From the IMG/VR virus record IMGVR_UViG_3300044631_003061, positions 1 through 28,088 of that record: 28,088 nt of DNA. One strand, given 5' to 3'. Source of the stretch: a virus. Positions within the stretch are counted from its first letter, which is position 1, and the number at the start of each line of letters is the position of its first letter. Shown here one piece after another: positions 14,109 through 22,414 of the stretch. Position numbers and translations under genes: made by a program. The notes beneath the pieces are model-generated. The model was not told the origin of the DNA. It saw only the letters and a list, made by a program, of their open reading frames with translations, and ran no database searches.

Positions 14109-14924
14109 TTAAAAATCCAGACCGAGCGTTTTTGCTTGCTCTGCTGTTAACTCGATTGCTTTTTTATTGTTTGCGTTTGGCGGTTCGCTTTCAGCACTCG
14201 GAGTGTCTTTAGCAGATTTGAGTGCTTTGGCCTGCGGAGCGCTGGTGAATGCCCCGGCCGCGGAACCCTGATGTTCGGCTGCGAATCGAGCTTTAATTTC
14301 GTTGTGATCCGAACCCAAAGGAAGCTCAACTAAATCCGAGCCGGGGATGTGCGACTTCAATGCTGAGGCACACAGATTACCTCCTTTGTCCGTCAGCCAT
14401 GTGTTGATGTCTTCGATGAGTTTGATCTCATCTTCATTGGCTGGAGGACGATCCGCAAATTCGAGAGCGTTGAAGTTAATCTTTGCTCCGTCTGCTCCGG
14501 TCATCGGATCGCGCTCATTGAAGCTACGAGTGACAAACTTTGTTGTCGTGATGACGGAGGCGCAGTTAATTCGATTGTTATACAGAGTTTGGAAATAGCT
14601 GATGAAATTCTTTTGCGAGGATTTACCTGAGATCATCGAGGTTGTGACGCAGCGTGGCGGCAGTAGTCGATGGTTCGGTGTTACTCCGATGTACGCGATA
14701 CGCAGGAATTCTTCCTGGTTCCGCATACCTAAGTTGCCGAAATATGGTGTAAAGCCGACGAGTACGAACTCAATCGGGATGCCGTTGTCGTTTCGGTCGA
14801 CAATAGCGGAGTCAGGATCGACGTCGGATTTCCAACGACGTGCCTGAAGATCAATCCTCAGAGTATGCGGGGGGACGTTACAGAGAATTTCGTCCTGAGA
14901 AAATTGGCCAGCGATGAATACCAT
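14109..14924 (-). CDS. hypothetical protein in replication block
   Basis: A 271-aa protein. The first 150 residues look globular (hydrophobic blocks P-I-E-F-V-L-V-G-F-T-P-Y-F-G and E-E-F-L-R-I-A-Y-I-G-V); residues about 215-255 are Ala/Ser/Pro/Lys-rich and probably disordered, and the last segment I-E-L-T-A-E-Q-A-K-T-L-G-L-D-F is a short helix. No family is recognised. It sits 13 bases downstream of the SSB-like gene and immediately before a terminator, so it shares that transcript and may act on DNA with it. The start ATG 14924 is preceded by A-A-C-T-A-A-C rather than a Shine-Dalgarno sequence. Confidence 0.65.
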   Translation of the reverse strand: MVFIAGQFSQDEILCNVPPHTLRIDLQARRWKSDVDPDSAIVDRNDNGIPIEFVLVGFTPYFGNLGMRNQEEFLRIAYIGVTPNHRLLPPRCVTTSMISGKSSQKNFISYFQTLYNNRINCASVITTTKFVTRSFNERDPMTGADGAKINFNALEFADRPPANEDEIKLIEDINTWLTDKGGNLCASALKSHIPGSDLVELPLGSDHNEIKARFAAEHQGSAAGAFTSAPQAKALKSAKDTPSAESEPPNANNKKAIELTAEQAKTLGLDF

Positions 14925-14937
14925 GGTTAGTTACTAA

Positions 14938-15582
14938 TCAGAGTGAGAAATCGATAGAACCGATAGCAGCAGCGGAAACTTTACCTTTTTCAGGGTCCAC
15001 GGCTTTTTTAGGAGTTGCTTTGGATGACTTAGGAAGGTACAAAATCTTGTCTACTGTGTAGTTCAGATAATTCTTTTCGTCTTTTTCGCTAGTTGAAACC
15101 TTGCCTACGGCGATAGTAGGTGTTCCTGGTGCCAGTTCTGCAAGCTGTTTGGAAAGTTCTCCCCACGCAGTCAATTTGAACCACGCGGTCTCGCTTTCTT
15201 CTGTTTGCCAGGCCAGGGATCTGTTAGTTACGGTTGTGTCGGATAGTTCTACTTCTTCAGCTTTCGGGCCTAGGCCGCCCGTGGCCATAAACACGTTGAT
15301 GGCTAACAGATCCTCGAAGTTATCTTGAGTTACAACCAGCATGGGCTGCATCTTCAGAACCCCATCGATAGTTGGGATTGTGGGACCGATGGCCAGCACA
15401 GTTTGTCCAACTTCTAAATTCTTTAGAAGTTTTCCAACGTAATGATTAGCTTTTTGTAGGAGTTGAAACTTAGTTTCGACTCGCTTTTCGTTGGATGGAA
15501 GACTTTCTGCCAAAACGTTGACAATGCCTTCGTCTTCTTCAGCGGTTGCTGTTACTTTGAGACCCATTAAGAACAGGTTCAT
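14938..15582 (-). CDS. single-stranded DNA-binding-like protein
   Basis: A 214-aa protein. Its second half has the look of an OB-fold of the SSB class: N-R-S-L-A-W near residue 121, E-T-A-W-F-K-L-T-A-W-G-E-L-S-K-Q-L-A-E-L (about 131-150) and G-K-V-S-T-S then Y-L-N-Y-T-V-D-K-I-L-Y-L. The phrase W-F-K-L/V-x-A-W-G-x-x-A/S is the central SSB strand-turn. The C-terminus is Lys/Ala-rich and ends S-I-D-F-S-L instead of the acidic DDDIPF-type tip. It would coat single-stranded DNA at the fork. The start could be ATG 15582 or ATG 15567. It overlaps the upstream HNH gene by 44 bases. Confidence 0.6.
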   Translation of the reverse strand: MNLFLMGLKVTATAEEDEGIVNVLAESLPSNEKRVETKFQLLQKANHYVGKLLKNLEVGQTVLAIGPTIPTIDGVLKMQPMLVVTQDNFEDLLAINVFMATGGLGPKAEEVELSDTTVTNRSLAWQTEESETAWFKLTAWGELSKQLAELAPGTPTIAVGKVSTSEKDEKNYLNYTVDKILYLPKSSKATPKKAVDPEKGKVSAAAIGSIDFSL

Positions 15583-16108
15583 CTTTTAACTTTCTGTAGA
15601 TGGTTGAGCGGTGGACCTTGAGTGCCTCGGCAATCTGTGAGACTGGGACGCCTTGGCCCCGATAGGCTACAAGCATTTTCAGGTCTCCGCACGAAATCTT
15701 TTCGTTTTTTTCTTTGGCGTGCTTGAAGTGATACGGATTTATACAGTCTTGGCAGTCGCACTTGGGTTTCGCGTTGTGTCCGTCATCTGCGATGTTTAAA
15801 TATTTGAGGATTGTGTTTCTTATGTAATATCTTGCACCTAGAACATATACGCAAGGAATTCCGTTGCACGCTGTACCAGACCATATCCTACAGTTTTTAT
15901 GAGTAAAATTATTATCTGCTAGATCTTTGAATAATTCCGCTAAAATAGTGTCTTTTTGTTCGCCATATGACAAATCATACGAATCTGTTGCCAGTGCTCT
16001 CGCGATATCAGTTGCCTGCGCCTGCGCATGACCGCTGTCATTTGCCCTTATGGCTATTTTTAATTTTTTGTTATTCTTGTGTAACTGTAAAATATACTTT
16101 TCTTTCAT
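15539..16108 (-). CDS. HNH endonuclease with C-terminal helix-turn-helix
   Basis: A 189-aa protein. The central part has C-R-I-W-S-G at 73-78 and the metal-binding stretch C117-D-C119-Q-D-C122-I-N124-P-Y-H127-F, a pattern of phage HNH homing nucleases. Residues 142-175 (L-K-M-L-V-A-Y-R, V-S-Q-I-A-E-A-L-K-V-H-R-S-T-I-Y-R-K-L) form a resolvase/Hin-type helix-turn-helix that likely reads DNA. Such proteins usually cut a defined site to spread their own gene. Its 3' end overlaps the first 15 codons of the SSB-like gene. No intron is visible here, so it would be a free-standing homing gene. Confidence 0.78.
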   Translation of the reverse strand: MKEKYILQLHKNNKKLKIAIRANDSGHAQAQATDIARALATDSYDLSYGEQKDTILAELFKDLADNNFTHKNCRIWSGTACNGIPCVYVLGARYYIRNTILKYLNIADDGHNAKPKCDCQDCINPYHFKHAKEKNEKISCGDLKMLVAYRGQGVPVSQIAEALKVHRSTIYRKLKDEPVLNGSQSNSNR

Positions 16109-16125
16109 TTTCTAGTCTGCCGAAG

Positions 16126-16821
16126 TTACTTTTTCTTAGCTCGACCGATAACCTTACTTGTCTTAGCTGTCACTTGTTTGGCTTTATTGGCGGCCCCTGC
16201 TTTCGCGCTATTGATCATGCGCTGTGCGGGCGCTGCCACCCGTGGAGCCTGCGTAGCTGCTTTTCGGATTTGTGTGTTAGTCCAGCCAGAGTCTTTCATA
16301 GCTTTTATATCTGCGACGTTCATTCCTGGTCCGCCTTTCCTAGCCAAGTTGTATGATTTGTTGCCCACACGAACTATAGATTTCTTCTTTGTTGACGGAA
16401 CTTTTTTTGGTTCTTCGATTGGTTGTTGTCCTGGTGCTCCGTATTGTTGCTGGGGGAACATCGATTCGAAATCAGGCATTTCGAATGAGGGCATTTCGAA
16501 GGCAGGCATTTCGAATTGCGGCATTTCAAATCCTCCGCCTGAACCAAGGGACGCGAAGAGGTCGCCTAAATTCGGCACCTTAGCCGCTGTGGGAGCTGTT
16601 GGAACAGTGGGCACGGCCGCCGGCACTGCTGCTGCGGCTCTTGCCCTCGCTGCTGCTCCTTCATCGCGTTCTTGTTGACTTCCTGGTCCTAGGCGCCCCC
16701 CGCTGTCGGGCTTCAGATCTGTTTGTGCTTGTTTTAACGCCTCCGTTGCTGCCGCCAACACGTCTGACGGTATCTGTTTGAGAGCTTCAAGCTGTTCTCC
16801 CGCAAACCTTTGGCGGCGCAT
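16126..16821 (-). CDS. low-complexity protein with FEMPx repeats and basic C-terminus
   Basis: A 231-aa protein in three parts: an Ala/Val/Pro-rich N-terminal half (A-A-A-A-V-P-A-A-V-P), a run of five F-E-M-P-x or F-E-S-M-F units at about residues 97-120, and a strongly basic C-terminal half (K-K-K-S-I-V-R, later K-A-K-Q-V-T-A-K). A segment I-K-A-M-K-D-S-G-W-T-N-T-Q-I-R-K-A is a likely helix-turn-helix-like unit. The basic half may bind DNA and the FEMP run may be a docking surface; both are inferences and no family is recognised. It lies between the 167-aa unknown and the HNH gene in the same direction. Confidence 0.6.
   Translation of the reverse strand: MRRQRFAGEQLEALKQIPSDVLAAATEALKQAQTDLKPDSGGRLGPGSQQERDEGAAARARAAAAVPAAVPTVPTAPTAAKVPNLGDLFASLGSGGGFEMPQFEMPAFEMPSFEMPDFESMFPQQQYGAPGQQPIEEPKKVPSTKKKSIVRVGNKSYNLARKGGPGMNVADIKAMKDSGWTNTQIRKAATQAPRVAAPAQRMINSAKAGAANKAKQVTAKTSKVIGRAKKK
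16475..16534. repeat. 15-bp tandem repeat encoding FEMPx
   Basis: Four head-to-tail 15-base units begin G-G-C-A-T-T-T-C with G-A-A or A-A-A next and differ mainly in the last four to five bases; a degenerate partial copy precedes them. The unit length is a multiple of three, so copy number can change without breaking the frame of the minus-strand gene. Confidence 0.9.
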
Positions 16822-16849
16822 CTTTTAAATTAAATCATATGCTTCAAGT

Positions 16850-17353
16850 TTACCCTTTCTCAATCTTTTTTGTTTCTTTGAAGTAACGCCGTAAACCATG
16901 GCCGGTTTTAACCACGAGGTCTAAGGTCTTTAAATAATCCCTTGCGTCTTCGTAGGATTTAAATTCCTTGGCATTGTTTATATCCTTCGTGTATTCCACA
17001 ACCTTTTTACCTTCCATTACGCTCTTAACGTAACCGCCCGTGGGCGCCAAAATAAACCAAGTCTCCCTGAAACGCAAATGCGTGAGCTTGGCCACTTCAG
17101 CCTCGGTGTATAAGACACATTTTGGCTGCAGTTTACTCGCTGTCTTTGGCTTATCAGTATTTTTTAGGTTTACTTGAATTTTGTGTACGCGTTTGAGAGA
17201 CCTTGCTTTGTTACTGGCGACCAGTGGGGATTTGAAGGGCTCTGTCACTAAGAACACTGAGTCCTCTGACGTTATAAACGCAAAATAGTTTTCTCCCGCT
17301 TTTAGGGTGAAAACTTCTTTCTCAGGGTTTTTGGGGATCTGTACTAAGTCCAT
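16850..17353 (-). CDS. hypothetical protein next to DNA polymerase
   Basis: A 167-aa Lys-rich basic protein with no signal or membrane segment. It starts 24 bases downstream of the DNA polymerase stop and is followed by the FEMPx gene, so it is probably co-transcribed with both. Recognisable features are a beta-rich first third (Y-F-A-F-I-T-S-E-D-S-V-F-L-V) and a C-terminal helix (S-Y-E-D-A-R-D-Y-L-K-T-L). No family is assigned; a DNA-associated role is plausible from charge and position only. Confidence 0.6.
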   Translation of the reverse strand: MDLVQIPKNPEKEVFTLKAGENYFAFITSEDSVFLVTEPFKSPLVASNKARSLKRVHKIQVNLKNTDKPKTASKLQPKCVLYTEAEVAKLTHLRFRETWFILAPTGGYVKSVMEGKKVVEYTKDINNAKEFKSYEDARDYLKTLDLVVKTGHGLRRYFKETKKIEKG

Positions 17354-17377
17354 TTTTTGCGGATGTTTTACGGAACT

Positions 17378-19276
17378 TTACTTGGCAGACCAGTCATTGC
17401 CTATGCCGGGTTCCGCCACTAATTGTGTCTTTTTGAAGACTGTGTCTCCGGCGTGCACCATGATCTCAGCCAATTTTTCTTTCCATGTTTCTTCTAGTCC
17501 CTCTTTTACCTCTAGCACGCATTCATCGTGCACAACAGCGATTAACCGTACTTCATCGTTTAGATATTCGTTTAAATTTCCTAGTGCAATTTTCAAAATA
17601 TCTGCACCCGTTCCCTGGATCAGGGTGTTCGCCGCGATCGTCATACGGGCGTCGTCGTATGAGAGCAGTCGGCGTCTGCCGAGAGCTGTCCTCGTGTAGC
17701 ACCAACCATCCTGCACAAGCGCTCCCCTTTGACGGTGCCATTCCCGCAACCGTGGGTACGCATTGTGGAATTTACTGTGCAGCACTTTGCTCTCTGATAA
17801 GGTCATATGCACCCCGAAAGATGCTGCAGCATACGTTTTGAATTTTCGATAACCAATTCCATAAATAAATCCGAAGTTAGCCCCTTTCGCCATTTGTCTC
17901 TGCGATTTTGTAACTTCCGTAATATCACAATCGTTCACTAAGCTTGCTGTGAGTGTGTGTAGGTCTATATCTTTATTGTACGCTTCTTGCATTTGCGGGA
18001 TATCAGCCAGCTCAGCGAGCAACCGAAGTTCCATTTGTGAGTAATCTGCGATAACTAATTTGTATCCTTCGCTTGCTTCGAAGCATTCTCGGAAAGATTT
18101 AGACCGGGGAACTTGCTGCAGATTCACTCCGAAATTAGTTTTTGGCTTACTTTTAGCTGTCTTGGTTGCCCCGGAACACGTAAACCGACCGCTGTTGGCT
18201 CCGACTTGGTTGTAGAAACTATGAATCCTGTGAGTCATGGGGTTGATGTTTGAGATCAACTTATCTGCATGCTCCAGACTCGTTTCCATTTTTACCCGTT
18301 CTCTATATAACTGAAGTGTCGGGTCGTCACTATCGAATTCAGCTAGCGCTATTTGATTCAGAGTAACTTTTTTAGTATCAGGGTTTACTGGTAATGCTAT
18401 CCCGCATAAATCAAACGCTGCAGCAACCTGCGCTGTGGATCCCGGATTAAACTCCTTATCCGCCTTTTTACCGACTGCGACGTTGCCCTCGATGTCTCTT
18501 GGAAGTTTTTTGTCTTCCGGCAAGCGGGCATCGAGTGCCTCTACAAACTCTTCTGTTTTTGCGGCGAGTTGACTCTCAATGTCTTTTTTGAGTTTCTGAA
18601 GTTTTTCGATGTTCACCTTGAAGCCGTGGTAAGTCATCAACGCCACAGCGCGTACGCATCTGGATTCGATGCTGTATACATCCACCAACGCTTCCTCTTT
18701 CAATTCGGCTAGTTGTTCCGAAGCAATTGCAGGGAGGATATCGACATCTCTAGCTGCGTACTCGACTTGTTCGAGTGTCAGGCTCGGAGCTCCCCAATCC
18801 GTTAAACGTTGCTCCTTGTCTACTTCGAGTTCTAATCTCCGCATAGCAACTGCTTTGAGTGAGCACGATATATCTGCGAAATATGTTTTGTTTGATTTTG
18901 GCGAAACCTTTTGTTCTTGGAACCCCGCCCTTAATACGCGCTCGGCGATGTACGTATCAAAGATTTTATTTTTGAAATCGATTCCCAGGCTGTACAGGAA
19001 CTGTAGGTCGAAGCCTAAGTTGTGGCCCACCAGCATTTCCTGCTTTTCGATTAATTCTTTTAGTTCAGCTATGACATTCGTTTCGAATAAATCGAAAACA
19101 TAAATGATGCGATCTTCTACTTGAGGGGAAGCGTCACACAACTGAAGCAAGCGTGGTTTAGCGATGGTTGCCTGCAGCCCTGTTGTTTCCATGTCCAAGC
19201 AGAGTTTGTTTAGCCTGCTCAGATCCGCAACCGCATCCAGTGCCTCTTTGTCGGTTTTAAGAAATTTGATTTTCAT
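17378..19276 (-). CDS. family A DNA polymerase with 3'-5' exonuclease
   Basis: A 632-aa replicative polymerase of the T7/Pol I family. The exonuclease part has D28-M-E30-T-T-G, H85-N-L-G-F-D90 and Y173-A-A-R-D177, the DEDDy metal ligands. The polymerase part has motif A V-I-A-D411-Y-S-Q-M-E-L-R, motif B (O-helix) R460-Q-M-A-K464-x-x-N-F468-G-F-I-Y-G and motif C V-V-H583-D584-E585. There is no 5'-3' exonuclease domain. Residue 468 corresponds to E. coli position 762 and is Phe; in viral surveys this position (Phe, Tyr or Leu) tracks replication style, with Phe and Tyr tied mainly to lytic phages. It starts just after the terminator of the preceding operon. Confidence 0.95.
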   Translation of the reverse strand: MKIKFLKTDKEALDAVADLSRLNKLCLDMETTGLQATIAKPRLLQLCDASPQVEDRIIYVFDLFETNVIAELKELIEKQEMLVGHNLGFDLQFLYSLGIDFKNKIFDTYIAERVLRAGFQEQKVSPKSNKTYFADISCSLKAVAMRRLELEVDKEQRLTDWGAPSLTLEQVEYAARDVDILPAIASEQLAELKEEALVDVYSIESRCVRAVALMTYHGFKVNIEKLQKLKKDIESQLAAKTEEFVEALDARLPEDKKLPRDIEGNVAVGKKADKEFNPGSTAQVAAAFDLCGIALPVNPDTKKVTLNQIALAEFDSDDPTLQLYRERVKMETSLEHADKLISNINPMTHRIHSFYNQVGANSGRFTCSGATKTAKSKPKTNFGVNLQQVPRSKSFRECFEASEGYKLVIADYSQMELRLLAELADIPQMQEAYNKDIDLHTLTASLVNDCDITEVTKSQRQMAKGANFGFIYGIGYRKFKTYAAASFGVHMTLSESKVLHSKFHNAYPRLREWHRQRGALVQDGWCYTRTALGRRRLLSYDDARMTIAANTLIQGTGADILKIALGNLNEYLNDEVRLIAVVHDECVLEVKEGLEETWKEKLAEIMVHAGDTVFKKTQLVAEPGIGNDWSAK

Positions 19277-19280
19277 GAGG

Positions 19281-19312
19281 CAAAAAAGAAAAGCCCCAGG
19301 GGGCTGGGGCTT
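19281..19312 (-). terminator. rho-independent terminator ending the RavA/ViaA-like operon
   Basis: A perfect 9-bp GC-rich stem (A-A-G-C-C-C-C-A-G / C-T-G-G-G-G-C-T-T, 19291-19312) with a G4 loop is followed, read on the minus strand, by T-T-C-T-T-T-T-T-T-G. It lies between the 278-aa gene and the polymerase ATG, so the polymerase needs its own promoter or read-through. Confidence 0.88.
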
Positions 19313-19348
19313 GATGATAGGTCTTTTTTCTTGGAGAAAGAGGGATTG

Positions 19349-20185
19349 TTACTTAGACCGCATGAAGATCCCATCCACGTAATCGTCGACGTCTCCCCAA
19401 GCTTTCACCATCTCCTTCCCTTTGTCCGTTGCCCGAACTTGATAGAACATACGCTGCATGTGCTCTGCCTTAGGCGCGACGTTCTCCCGCAAGCTCCCTA
19501 CGGAGATCCCTTTCTCCTGTTCGATAAGACCGTGATTCCGGCACCACAGCATCCCCTCACGAAGACCGATATAAACCGGACTCACGTGGAACGAATTCTT
19601 TCGTTCGGCGCCAGGCTTTGTGTCCGCCGGAACCCAGACATCGCTCCGCTCGTTACGCCAGAAACCTCGGAAAGCTACACAGGTTTCGGAAGCTTCGGTC
19701 TCGCGCCACAGAGAGTTTACGTAGCTGGTGGCAATCTCCTTAAGCGTCGTCCATTCGTCGTCCGCGCTCTTAGAGAGCAGCAAAGCTGCGCCTGCCGACC
19801 AGTATCCGCTATAGCTGTTCAAGACCTCGATCAAGTGGTCCGGCGTATCGGGTGAAGAGATCTTTAGATGAGCTCCGTTCCGAACCGGAGCGGCAATCTT
19901 GCCGATGGCTTTGTCCGGCTTTTGTACGGATATTTTCCATGCCAGAGAAGCCAGCTCGGGGTTCCCCTTTTCGATGGAGAGCTCGAACAGCTTCTTGCTG
20001 TCGATTCGGCGAAGGTCGAATACCTTGCTCAGCTCAATGGCGATCGGACCTTCTCCGTACTCCCCCGTGGCAGCCAGCAGCGCTACTGCTTCAGCTTGTT
20101 TGATGGGTGTGCTCTCAAGCAGAAATTGAAAAGACATGTTCATGTGACAAGAACAGAAGAAAGATAGGGTGTGCTTGCCCAGCAT
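19349..20185 (-). CDS. hypothetical protein at the end of the RavA/ViaA-like operon
   Basis: The frame is open to ATG 20185 (278 aa). ATG 20143 or 20137 (M-N-M-S-F-Q-F-L-L) may be the true start, because the first 14 residues look unlike the rest. The protein is soluble, alpha-helical at the N-terminus (A-E-A-V-A-L-L-A-A-T-G-E-Y) and Trp-rich in the centre (G-Y-W-S-A-G, L-W-R-E, G-F-W-R-N). The C-terminal third (L-R-E-G-M-L-W-C-R-N-H-G-L-I, later M-V-K-A-W-G-D-V) could be a winged-helix-like fold. No family is recognised. It is the last gene before the terminator. Confidence 0.55.
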   Translation of the reverse strand: MLGKHTLSFFCSCHMNMSFQFLLESTPIKQAEAVALLAATGEYGEGPIAIELSKVFDLRRIDSKKLFELSIEKGNPELASLAWKISVQKPDKAIGKIAAPVRNGAHLKISSPDTPDHLIEVLNSYSGYWSAGAALLLSKSADDEWTTLKEIATSYVNSLWRETEASETCVAFRGFWRNERSDVWVPADTKPGAERKNSFHVSPVYIGLREGMLWCRNHGLIEQEKGISVGSLRENVAPKAEHMQRMFYQVRATDKGKEMVKAWGDVDDYVDGIFMRSK

Positions 20186-20212
20186 ACAATGTTTTTTCGC
20201 TTTTCTTCCGAT

Positions 20213-20617
20213 TTAAGCGGTGACCGCATCGCTGGCTTGACCGACCCAAACACAGATGTCATCCGTTATCAGCTCAGCCAAGTCCATGGCTTCTGTGAAT
20301 CCGAGAATTATATTTTTATCGAAACAATTAGTTATCTCTACGCCATACTCTCTTCGTACATACATAGCGAGCGGAAAAGTTATGTCCAGTGTATTACCTT
20401 CATCTGTTTGCAAGTATATGCAGAACAATGCTTTCTCTTCGATAAACTCTAATAACGCTCCTCTAAACCATATGGATTCATGTTGTGAACTGGGCTTGAA
20501 TACTCTTATTTTTTCGTAAACTCTGTCCCTCACCCAAGTGCAGACGTCAGTTTCGCTTGTCGGCCGTCCGTTGTATTTCTCACAAAGATTCTTTATCGCT
20601 TTTGCTGCATCAGTCAT
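20213..20617 (-). CDS. hypothetical protein
   Basis: A longer frame reaches 20836, but that extension reads across the 76-aa gene. ATG 20617 (M-T-D-A-A-K-A-I-K-N-L) gives 134 aa with an 8-base overlap with the end of that gene and is the sensible start. The product is mixed alpha/beta with one Trp-containing segment near the start (V-C-T-W-V-R-D-R-V-Y-E-K-I-R) and a C-terminal acidic helix (F-T-E-A-M-D-L-A-E-L-I-T-D-D). No family is recognised. Confidence 0.55.
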   Translation of the reverse strand: MTDAAKAIKNLCEKYNGRPTSETDVCTWVRDRVYEKIRVFKPSSQHESIWFRGALLEFIEEKALFCIYLQTDEGNTLDITFPLAMYVRREYGVEITNCFDKNIILGFTEAMDLAELITDDICVWVGQASDAVTA

Positions 20618-20840
20618 ACAGCTTTTCCGGAACCTTAGACCATTTAAGTTTTCCGTTGATCCTGCCTGTGCATACCCACAGTTGGTTAGTTGAGCTGTCG
20701 AACCATATGTGCCCCAGACCGGGTTTAGTTGGAGGGCTGTCGACGGTAGAGACGTCTCCGTTTGTCGCGGAGCCGTCCTGCCTTCTCTCTTGATACTCTT
20801 CTTTGAGAGCCCTGATCTGATCTGCGGGTGTTTCACTCAT
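20610..20840 (-). CDS. hypothetical protein with short Trp motifs
   Basis: A 76-aa protein with a helical acidic N-terminus (D-Q-I-R-A-L-K-E-E-Y-Q-E-R), then a beta-like end: G-H-I-W-F-D-S-S-T-N-Q-L-W-V-C-T and L-K-W-S-K-V. The phrase G-x-I-W-x-D-x-x-T-x-x-L-W-V is typical of small beta-hairpin units found in phage virion proteins, so it may be a beta-hairpin adaptor, but the context is the RavA/ViaA-like operon. It starts 9 bases after the VWA gene's stop. Confidence 0.55.
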   Translation of the reverse strand: MSETPADQIRALKEEYQERRQDGSATNGDVSTVDSPPTKPGLGHIWFDSSTNQLWVCTGRINGKLKWSKVPEKLYD

Positions 20841-20849
20841 GTCGTCAAC

Positions 20850-22400
20850 CTACCTCAGACATTTTTGAATAACGTCTACAGAGCTTTCAGTGTTGTAAAC
20901 GTTAACCGAATACATATCATCGCTAAATTTTTTGCAGACCGCAGGCACTTCTGTATTGATACACACTGTAGACCATTGCGTTCCTGTGCTTTGTTTAAAC
21001 AGTTTTAGTCGACGCTCAAGGTTCTCATTGATGTCGGAGTGCCCGTCCGTAATCAATAGAACGTCGGCTCGGGCATCTTTACAGCCGTGATCTACAGCGT
21101 GGCTGATTACCGCATTGAAACTGGTACCTCCGCCGAGTGTCCACGTCGCAACGAAATCTAGTAATGCCATTGTGTTAGAAGCTTTGGGTTTTAGTTCGAT
21201 TGATTGATCAATGCGAGTGTCGAACAAGTGGATGAATACTTTTCTATTTTCCTTCAAAGCTTCCTCAGCGACGACGAATGCTATTGCCTTGCTCCATAGT
21301 TCCGGTTCCCCTCCCATTGATCCTGAAACATCTATGTACATGACCACTGGACCTTTTCCGAGATTGTTTTGATTTGCTGTATAGTCTTTAGTAAGAATAG
21401 TTTTCTGAGAGAACTTCAAAGCAAATAATGCTCGGCCCTGCGGCGTAGCCGCCAGTGCCAACTCGGCAGGGAATGCTTTGGTTACATCGTTGCCAAACGT
21501 AGCGCCTGTAATTGCTTCATAGTTTGCTGTCGCTTTCTTAGCCCTTTTCCTTTGAACCCAGATGCGACGAAGAGCCCCTAGCTTTATCGCTAGCTCTTTT
21601 AATCGCTTATTGTTTCTTAGCCGATCAGCTAGGTCACGCTTAGCTTTCAGATCGTTTGCGTTCTTTCCTGTTCCTACTTCCACCCCGTGGAGGCTTGAGA
21701 TCGCTTCGTTTGTCTCATCACTCTTCTCGATAGTTTGATCAACAATCGAATCCGTCTGCGGTTTGATTTGTTCCGCCGCTTGCTGTAGGGCGTTGTTGAT
21801 CGCTTGGTTTAAGGCTTTTCCCGCTTTGCGAGCTTCATCCGCTGCCTTCTCATCGCCTTTGGCTTTGGCGTCTTGATACGCCTGCCTCAGCTGCTCGAGC
21901 TTATCCCCTGCGGCGGTTAACAGTTGAACGTCGAACAACCCCTCCTCGATGGCGTCCTGCAGAACTTCCGACAGCTTGTTCAGAAGGTTGACTGCGTTGT
22001 TGCCTGCGTTGAATTGGTTGCCTACGCAGCGCCTGAGCAGCTCTGGCCACGCTGCGGTTTGACCGAGATCAGCCATGATGGCATACCAGATTCCGTTCTC
22101 CGGTTTGTACCCCGTGGGAATCGCCGAAGAATCTCCGTCGCATACCTTGCGGAAATATTCTTCGTAAGCTTCTTCTGATACCAGCCACTTGACGTTGTCA
22201 GCGTTATAAAGTCTGTCGAATAATTCCTTACCGAAACGAGATAGTTGTCCGATCTTGTAGTGATCTATTAAATACTTAACTACCGGACGCGTGTCCCTGA
22301 CAAAATCTTCCCATAGAAAATCAGCGAGAGGCGAGCATGCAAGCGTCAGAGGTTCATTGTTTGTGAGGCGGACAAATTCAGATTGAGTTTGCATGTTCAT
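20850..22400 (-). CDS. ViaA-like VWA-domain protein
   Basis: A 516-aa protein. The C-terminal third is a von Willebrand factor A domain with an intact metal site: D357-V-S359-G-S361, T426 in G-G-G-T-S-F and D452 in T-D-G-H-S-D. The segment just before it matches the bacterial ViaA family: L-A-I-K-L-G (270-275), G-N-D-V-T-K-A-F-P-A-E-L (303-314), a Phe-rich block and K-G-P-V-V-M-Y-I-D-V-S-G-S-M-G-G-E-P-E. Residues 140-270 are charged coiled coil. ViaA proteins pair with RavA-type MoxR ATPases as substrate adaptors. The partner ATPase is two genes upstream in the same operon. Target in the infected cell is unknown. Confidence 0.85.
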   Translation of the reverse strand: MNMQTQSEFVRLTNNEPLTLACSPLADFLWEDFVRDTRPVVKYLIDHYKIGQLSRFGKELFDRLYNADNVKWLVSEEAYEEYFRKVCDGDSSAIPTGYKPENGIWYAIMADLGQTAAWPELLRRCVGNQFNAGNNAVNLLNKLSEVLQDAIEEGLFDVQLLTAAGDKLEQLRQAYQDAKAKGDEKAADEARKAGKALNQAINNALQQAAEQIKPQTDSIVDQTIEKSDETNEAISSLHGVEVGTGKNANDLKAKRDLADRLRNNKRLKELAIKLGALRRIWVQRKRAKKATANYEAITGATFGNDVTKAFPAELALAATPQGRALFALKFSQKTILTKDYTANQNNLGKGPVVMYIDVSGSMGGEPELWSKAIAFVVAEEALKENRKVFIHLFDTRIDQSIELKPKASNTMALLDFVATWTLGGGTSFNAVISHAVDHGCKDARADVLLITDGHSDINENLERRLKLFKQSTGTQWSTVCINTEVPAVCKKFSDDMYSVNVYNTESSVDVIQKCLR

Positions 22401-22414
22401 GGGATCTAGTGTTG

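Noticed and set aside
20618-20836. Upstream extension of the 134-aa gene to a 207-aa product
   Set aside because: It reads across the 76-aa gene in another frame and has a composition unlike the rest; ATG 20617 overlaps the previous stop by the short distance typical of this operon.
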